A stretch of DNA of 11,400 nucleotides from Bacteroidia bacterium (GTDB taxonomy: Bacteria; Bacteroidota; Bacteroidia; NS11-12g; UBA955). The DNA lies in assembly GCA_014376345.1 (NCBI GenBank), contig JACMRS010000021.1, positions 1-11,400 on the forward strand, given 5' to 3'. Shown one piece after another: positions 9,101 to 11,400 of this stretch. Every line of letters starts with the position of its first letter. The first letter of the stretch is position 1. The translations under genes were made by a program, and so were the position numbers. A model generated the notes under the pieces. It was not told where the DNA came from. It did no database searches and saw only the letters and a program-made list of their open reading frames with translations.

Positions 9101-9446
9101 ATGCTTCCGGCAATATTTCAAGAAGAATATATTCAAGTTTGTCATTTCTTTCTTTTTCAAGATTATCAATACTTTCATATAGTTCATCTTTTCTAAGTAG
9201 GTCTTCATAGCCTAAAGTATCTATTTCTGCCGTTATAGCAGCAATTTCAGCATCAACTTCTGACAAATGTTCAGCAATACGTTGCTTAAGAATTGTAGTT
9301 TGCTCGCGAAGTTCATCATTGCTGATAGATTTTAAGCTTTCAAAATGAATGTTGATTTTATCAACTATAGGCCACAGTACTTTAATATCTTTTTCAGATT
9401 TGGTACCGAAGATCTTTGATAGTCCTTTAATAATGTTATTTAACAT
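6129..9446 (-). CDS. secA: Protein translocase ATPase SecA, long Bacteroidota form
   Basis: Motor ATPase that binds SecYEG and drives secretory proteins across the inner membrane. At 1105 aa it is about 200 residues longer than E. coli SecA (901). Visible in order: N-terminal helix (MLNNIIKGLSKIFG), a charged coiled-coil insertion at about 52-108, Walker A MATGEGKT (195-202), Walker B DEVDSVLVDDAR (303-314) and TPLIIS. A long insertion follows in the preprotein-binding region (about 345-430), then DEQTGRVLEGRRYSDGLHQA, the second nucleotide-binding domain with TNMAGRGTD (692-700) and QLRGRAGRQGDPGSSQFY, the scaffold and wing domains, and a C-terminal zinc finger with Cys1090, Cys1092, Cys1101 and His1102 (SEC-C motif). 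The loop after GRGTDI is short compared with E. coli. The ATG at 9446 gives the expected N-terminus. It leads the run with the SPOR, phosphatase and 2-TM genes. Confidence 0.98.
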   Translation of the reverse strand: MLNNIIKGLSKIFGTKSEKDIKVLWPIVDKINIHFESLKSISNDELREQTTILKQRIAEHLSEVDAEIAAITAEIDTLGYEDLLRKDELYESIDNLEKERNDKLEYILLEILPEAFAVVKETARRFSENEHLEVTASDFDKALSVRKKNVVIDGNKAIYANTWDAAGAPIKWNMVHYDVQLIGGIVLHQGKISEMATGEGKTLVSTLPVYLNALTGRGVHLITVNDYLARRDCEWNGPLFEFHGLSVDCIDYHRPNSDERKKAYLSDITYGTNNEFGFDYLRDNMVHTPDELVQRKHHYAIVDEVDSVLVDDARTPLIISGPVPRGEHQEFAALKPRIEKLVEAQKKAVNFFLNDAKKLIAEGNTGEKEGEGGLALMRAHRGLPKNKAIIKFLGEQGMKMLLQKTENFYMADHQREMPKADSELYFVIDEKNNQVELTEKGVELITQSGEEKDFFIIPDVGAEIADIEKSTLEADAKSKQKEELMRNFAVKSERIHSINQLLKAYTLFEKDTEYILSESKVKIVDEQTGRVLEGRRYSDGLHQAIEAKENVKVEAASQTFATITLQNYFRMYHKLCGMTGTAETEAGEFWEIYKLDVVVIPTNRDMQRNDLYDLIYRTKREKYNAVIEQVVELTSAGRPVLVGTTSVEISELLSRMLKLRNIKHNVLNAKQNQREAEIIAEAGKPGAVTIATNMAGRGTDIKITKEVVDAGGLAILGTERHDSRRVDRQLRGRAGRQGDPGSSQFYVSLEDDLMRLFGSERASKLMDRFGFKEGEVIQAKMMSDTIERSQKKVEQNNFGMRKRLLEYDDVMNKQRTVIYKRRKNALFGDRIALDLQNMLLDYCEELVYTAKDSGDYDNMKIEVARTFAVEPDFNADELKSGKAEDLSERLFHTVNEAYQKRQEDIRNSAMPVLNKIWQQEGSKVENVAVPFTDGLKAMQVVTNLKKAIDSKGKELNQSFEKGITLEMIDEEWKDHLRELDELKQAANNATFEQKDPLLIYKLESFELFKKLISRLNFNVLSMLHKGRILSEQGNVQQAKDQRTDMSKMKLGRNDQPDARSQNAQAIEESAPVQQQMPIKTENLVGRNDLCPCGSGKKYKNCHGAV

Positions 9447-9470
9447 GTTGTTTTAGGGTAATATATAAAA

Positions 9471-9507
9471 GTGCAAAAATAAGTGATTAAGCTATTGGAT
9501 TTTGCAC
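9471..9507. repeat. Inverted repeat GTGCAAAA/TTTTGCAC over the secA promoter
   Basis: GTGCAAAA at 9471-9478 and TTTTGCAC at 9500-9507 are perfect 8-base arms with a 21-base spacer. The left arm overlaps the secA -7 element. Centre-to-centre distance is 29 bases, nearly three helical turns, so the arms could be operator half-sites. Alternatively both may just reflect the preferred sequence after a -7 element (TTTGCA), with the right arm a weak rightward promoter (GGATTTTG). Confidence 0.4.
9474..9481 (-). promoter_or_regulatory. secA: Putative -7 promoter element for the secA operon
   Basis: On the minus strand TATTTTTG matches TAnnTTTG exactly and ends 27 bases before the secA ATG, which would give a leader of roughly 20 bases. 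No TTG or TTTG is found at the -33 distance. No Shine-Dalgarno is present; the leader is AT-rich with AAAACAAC just before the ATG, as is common in this phylum. Confidence 0.5.
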
Positions 9508-9771
9508 CTTTTTAGCAAAAAATGAACCACTATTTATGTAATGACATTTTAACACTTGTTTTTAATTTGATGTTTACTGTATATAAGGTGTATGCATTTA
9601 TTATTATAACTCTGATGAACAAGTTGTAGTGTATAATAATGAGCTTCCTTATAATATTGTAAGGTTTACGTCCATAAAATGATGACTTTGGATAGCTTTT
9701 AATTGTATCTTAAATGATTTAAAGTCAGCAAAATAAGAGAGAAATGAAAAAATATTAATTTTATTTAAGGG

Positions 9772-9828
9772 TTTTCATTAAATTTTAATGAAAAAGTTAA
9801 ATTTCAATTTATTGAAAATTGATTTTCA
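9772..9828. repeat. Cluster of three A/T-rich dyads with TGAAA/TTTCA half-sites
   Basis: Three inverted repeats lie close together. First, TTTTCATTAAA (9772-9782) and TTTAATGAAAA (9784-9794) are perfect 11-base arms around one base. Second, TTTCAAT (9802-9808) and ATTGAAA (9811-9817) are 7-base arms around TT. Third, TGAAAAT (9813-9819) and ATTTTCA (9822-9828) are 7-base arms sharing sequence with the second. All carry a TTTCA/TGAAA half-site. They lie between the secA and hup promoters, about 150 bases upstream of the hup -7 element. Operator function is inference. Confidence 0.5.
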
Positions 9829-9921
9829 GAAAGTGCTGATTTTAAAGGGTTTCGGTGATTTAAAAGCTTGAAATAGCTGTATTTTATGGGAGTTAAAATC
9901 AAAATGTTGATAAAACCCCCT

Positions 9922-9943
9922 GAAATTGGGGAAAACCAATTTC
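9922..9943. repeat. Perfect 8-bp dyad just upstream of the hup promoter
   Basis: GAAATTGG (9922-9929) and CCAATTTC (9936-9943) flank GGAAAA. The dyad ends 11 bases before the putative -33 TTG of hup. An alternative pairing of CCCCC (9916-9920) with GGGG (9928-9931) would exclude it if transcribed. No T-tract follows on either strand, so it is not a standard terminator; an activator or repressor site is the simplest reading. Confidence 0.4.
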
Positions 9944-9954
9944 TTAAAAAATAA

Positions 9955-9983
9955 TTGTTTAATCAATTTTTCTACTACTTTTG
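9955..9983 (+). promoter_or_regulatory. hup: Putative hup promoter (-33 TTG, -7 TACTTTTG)
   Basis: TTG at 9955-9957 and TACTTTTG at 9976-9983 are separated by 18 bases, close to the spacing known for Bacteroidota housekeeping promoters. The -7 element is an exact match to TAnnTTTG. It ends 20 bases before the ATG at 10004, leaving a short A-rich leader without a Shine-Dalgarno. Confidence 0.6.
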
Positions 9984-10003
9984 GTGCGTCAAAAATAAAT
10001 ATT

Positions 10004-10279
10004 ATGAACAAAGCAGAACTAGTAGAAGCAATCGCTAACAGTGCACAGATCACTAAAGCAGACGCAGCCAGAGCATTAGATGCTACTGTAGAATCAATCA
10101 GCAAAGCCTTAAAAAAAGGTGACAAAATCAGTTTAGTAGGATTTGGTACTTTTTCAGTAACAAAACGTGCTGCAAGAACTGGTCGTAACCCACAAACAGG
10201 TAAAGCTATTAAAATTGCAGCTAAAAAAGTTGCTAAATTTAAAGCAGGTGCTACATTGTCAGCAACTGTAAACAAGTAA
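10004..10279 (+). CDS. hup: DNA-binding protein HU
   Basis: A 91-aa nucleoid protein that bends and compacts DNA as a dimer. The sequence from MNKAELVEAIA is a full HU: two N-terminal helices (residues 3-38), the HU signature around GFGTFSVTKRAARTGRNPQ, the beta-arm tip with Arg61-Asn62-Pro63 (Pro63 being the DNA-intercalating proline), and the C-terminal helix. The longer in-frame start at 9926 would add 26 residues unlike any HU and lies upstream of the promoter, so I reject it. The gene stands alone with its own promoter and terminator. Codon choice is A-rich and regular, as in a highly expressed gene. HU rather than IHF is judged from the general sequence. Confidence 0.96.
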   Translation: MNKAELVEAIANSAQITKADAARALDATVESISKALKKGDKISLVGFGTFSVTKRAARTGRNPQTGKAIKIAAKKVAKFKAGATLSATVNK

Positions 10280-10300
10280 TCAAGCTTTTAAACTTGAATT

Positions 10301-10332
10301 AAAAAGCATTCTCAATTGAGAGTGCTTTTTTT
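10301..10332 (+). terminator. Strong intrinsic terminator of hup
   Basis: Left arm AAAAAGCATTCTC (10301-10313), loop AATT, right arm GAGAGTGCTTTTT (10318-10330): 13 pairs with a single G-U wobble, running into a seven-T tract (10326-10332). It starts 21 bases after the hup stop codon. The left arm's A-run also gives a partial U-tract in the opposite direction. Confidence 0.9.
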
Positions 10333-10350
10333 ATGCGTTATATTTTTTAT

Positions 10351-10358
10351 TAAATTTG
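10351..10358 (+). promoter_or_regulatory. Putative -7 element directly at the SGNH gene start
   Basis: TAAATTTG matches TAnnTTTG exactly, and the following bases CAGG resemble sequence often seen after this element. The -33 position falls in the T-tract of the hup terminator, with no clear TTG. Transcription would start at about 10362-10366, on or next to the GTG at 10362, so the mRNA could be leaderless. If transcripts begin elsewhere this would be a chance match. Confidence 0.45.
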
Positions 10359-10361
10359 CAG

Positions 10362-11393
10362 GTGCCTAAGAAAAAAATAAACAAAATTATAATCTGGCTT
10401 CTGGTGCCTGTGTTGCTTCTGGTTGCTACTGAAATAATTCTTCAGGCATGTTTTCCATTAACAGTTAGTAAGCCTGTTGCTCTTTCACCCCATAAAACCT
10501 ATAAATTTATTAATACCGACAGCCGGCTTGATAAGAATGTTATTCATACAAGAAATTTTTATGGTTTAAGAGGCGATGAACCCGATACTAGTCTTATAGC
10601 TATTGTTGCAGTGGGAGGAGCCGGAACAGAATGCCGATTTATAAATGATGGAAAAGACTGGCCATCGAGACTTTCGGCACTGATAAATTCCGGATCTCGT
10701 AAAGTATGGTTAGGCAATGCCGGTATTTCCGGAGCAGGAATAGACGAATGTTATCATTTAACCACAACCACTATTGCTGAATTACATCCTGAATATCTGC
10801 TTGTAATGTCTGGAATGGAAGATCTGGAAGCTTCAGAAGAAAAGCAGGAGAAACATAATAAAAGTATCATGCAAAAGTTGATACTTCCTACAGTTATCAG
10901 CAGAGAAACAAAAAAAATTAAAAATGCGTCATTAATAAATACTGCAAGACTTTTGATTTTACCAGGCGCAGATACTTTGTACATGAGTGATGCAGCTATT
11001 TTAACAAGACTTAATAAGGAAGAAAAAAGTCTTGTTAACTATAAAAAAAACCTTGAAAAATTACTTGATTATTGCGTCAAAAATAAAATTAAACCAATCT
11101 TGATTTCTCAGGCTACTTTATTTGGGGATGAAACAGATCCGGTATCCGGTTCTTATTTAGGAAATCTCAAAATTGATAAAGATGTTAATGGTAAGTGTTA
11201 TGCCATATTGCTAAAACAATATAACAAGATAAAGTTTGAAGCAGCTTCTAAATATGATTGTACTTTCATAAATCTTTCGGCCAGAATGCCGAAAGATTCA
11301 AGATATTTTTATGATGGCTTAAATTATACTAACGAGGGTTGTATAATGGTTGCCGATATAATTTATGATGAAATGAACGGAATAATAAAATAA
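10362..11393 (+). CDS. Membrane-anchored SGNH/GDSL-fold protein with substituted catalytic residues
   Basis: No ATG is available; the choice is the GTG at 10362 (343 aa) or the TTG at 10356 (345 aa). I prefer GTG because the TTG lies inside the -7 element. Numbering from the GTG: a basic N-terminus (PKKKINK), one membrane helix at about 9-27, then an extracytoplasmic domain. It has the layout of polysaccharide-linked SGNH proteins: block I VAVGGAGTECRF (82-93) followed by the WPSRL motif, GNAGISGAGIDE (118-129), GMED (151-154), and YDGLNYTNEG (317-326). In active members these are GGST, N.G..G, GxND and DxxH. Here catalytic Ser appears as Ala87, Asn as Glu153 and His as Asn321, while Asp318 is kept. 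It may therefore be a pseudoenzyme. Active homologues are esterases or O-acetyl-handling enzymes of surface sugars. It follows the hup terminator and is the last gene in the window. Confidence 0.8.
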   Translation: MPKKKINKIIIWLLVPVLLLVATEIILQACFPLTVSKPVALSPHKTYKFINTDSRLDKNVIHTRNFYGLRGDEPDTSLIAIVAVGGAGTECRFINDGKDWPSRLSALINSGSRKVWLGNAGISGAGIDECYHLTTTTIAELHPEYLLVMSGMEDLEASEEKQEKHNKSIMQKLILPTVISRETKKIKNASLINTARLLILPGADTLYMSDAAILTRLNKEEKSLVNYKKNLEKLLDYCVKNKIKPILISQATLFGDETDPVSGSYLGNLKIDKDVNGKCYAILLKQYNKIKFEAASKYDCTFINLSARMPKDSRYFYDGLNYTNEGCIMVADIIYDEMNGIIK

Positions 11394-11400
11394 TTATTGA

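Larger units (their letters stand above)
9447..10003. other. AT-rich divergent intergenic region between secA and hup
   Basis: 557 bases with no credible coding frame on either strand and no tRNA-like or rRNA-like sequence that I can see. It holds the putative secA promoter at its left end, the hup promoter at its right end, and several inverted repeats in between, described separately. Isolated ATGs here open frames of only a few codons. Confidence 0.8.

Noticed and set aside
9683..9690. TGACTTTG as an extra rightward promoter
   Set aside because: It misses the second consensus base, has poor spacing to an upstream TTG and has no gene directly downstream.
9926..10003. N-terminal extension of HU
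   Set aside because: It would include the -33 and -7 elements and 26 residues foreign to HU.
9826..10275. Minus-strand frame of 149 codons opposite hup
   Set aside because: It is antisense to the certain HU gene, with hydrophobic composition arising from reversed Ala/Lys codons, and it runs through the hup promoter.
1..11400. CRISPR array, insertion sequence, prophage, defence island or toxin-antitoxin pair
   Set aside because: No regularly spaced repeats, transposase, integrase, terminal repeats or small paired genes were found. All genes look native in composition.

Overview
The window looks like chromosomal DNA of a member of the Bacteroidota. Several features agree on this: a very long SecA (1105 aa) with the insertions typical of that phylum, a short archaeal/eukaryote-type prolyl-tRNA synthetase, lipoproteins with an (F/V)SSC lipobox, AT-rich intergenic DNA, and several matches to the phylum's -7 promoter element TAnnTTTG in front of genes that lack Shine-Dalgarno sequences. 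The exact genus cannot be read from the sequence.

Layout: (1) 1-2558, minus strand: a two-gene envelope unit, a low-complexity G/N/Y/S/T-rich lipoprotein followed after 15 bases by a FadL/OmpP1-like outer-membrane protein that runs off the left edge. (2) 2639-4117, plus strand: proS, divergent from the lipoprotein across an 80-base spacer. (3) 4114-9446, minus strand: a four-gene run secA, SPOR-domain protein, lipoprotein alkaline phosphatase and a 2-TM membrane protein. Gaps are 38 bases, a 4-base ATGA overlap and 52 bases, so an operon is likely. Its last gene converges on proS so tightly that the two stop codons overlap inside a small hairpin. (4) 9447-10003: the only long gene-free stretch, AT-rich, with facing promoters for secA and hup and a cluster of inverted repeats. 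(5) 10004-10279, plus strand: hup (HU), closed by a strong intrinsic terminator. (6) 10362-11393, plus strand: a membrane-anchored SGNH-fold protein whose catalytic positions all appear substituted.

Most genes serve the cell envelope: protein export (SecA), peptidoglycan-type binding (SPOR), phosphate release (PhoA), an outer-membrane channel and a surface-type lipoprotein. Housekeeping genes (proS, hup) sit between them. No mobile element, CRISPR array, tRNA or rRNA was seen. I do not see a clear new multi-gene system. The most interesting items are the apparent SGNH pseudoenzyme with a possibly leaderless GTG start, the dyad cluster between secA and hup, and the low-complexity lipoprotein with paired WW motifs and an Arg tail.
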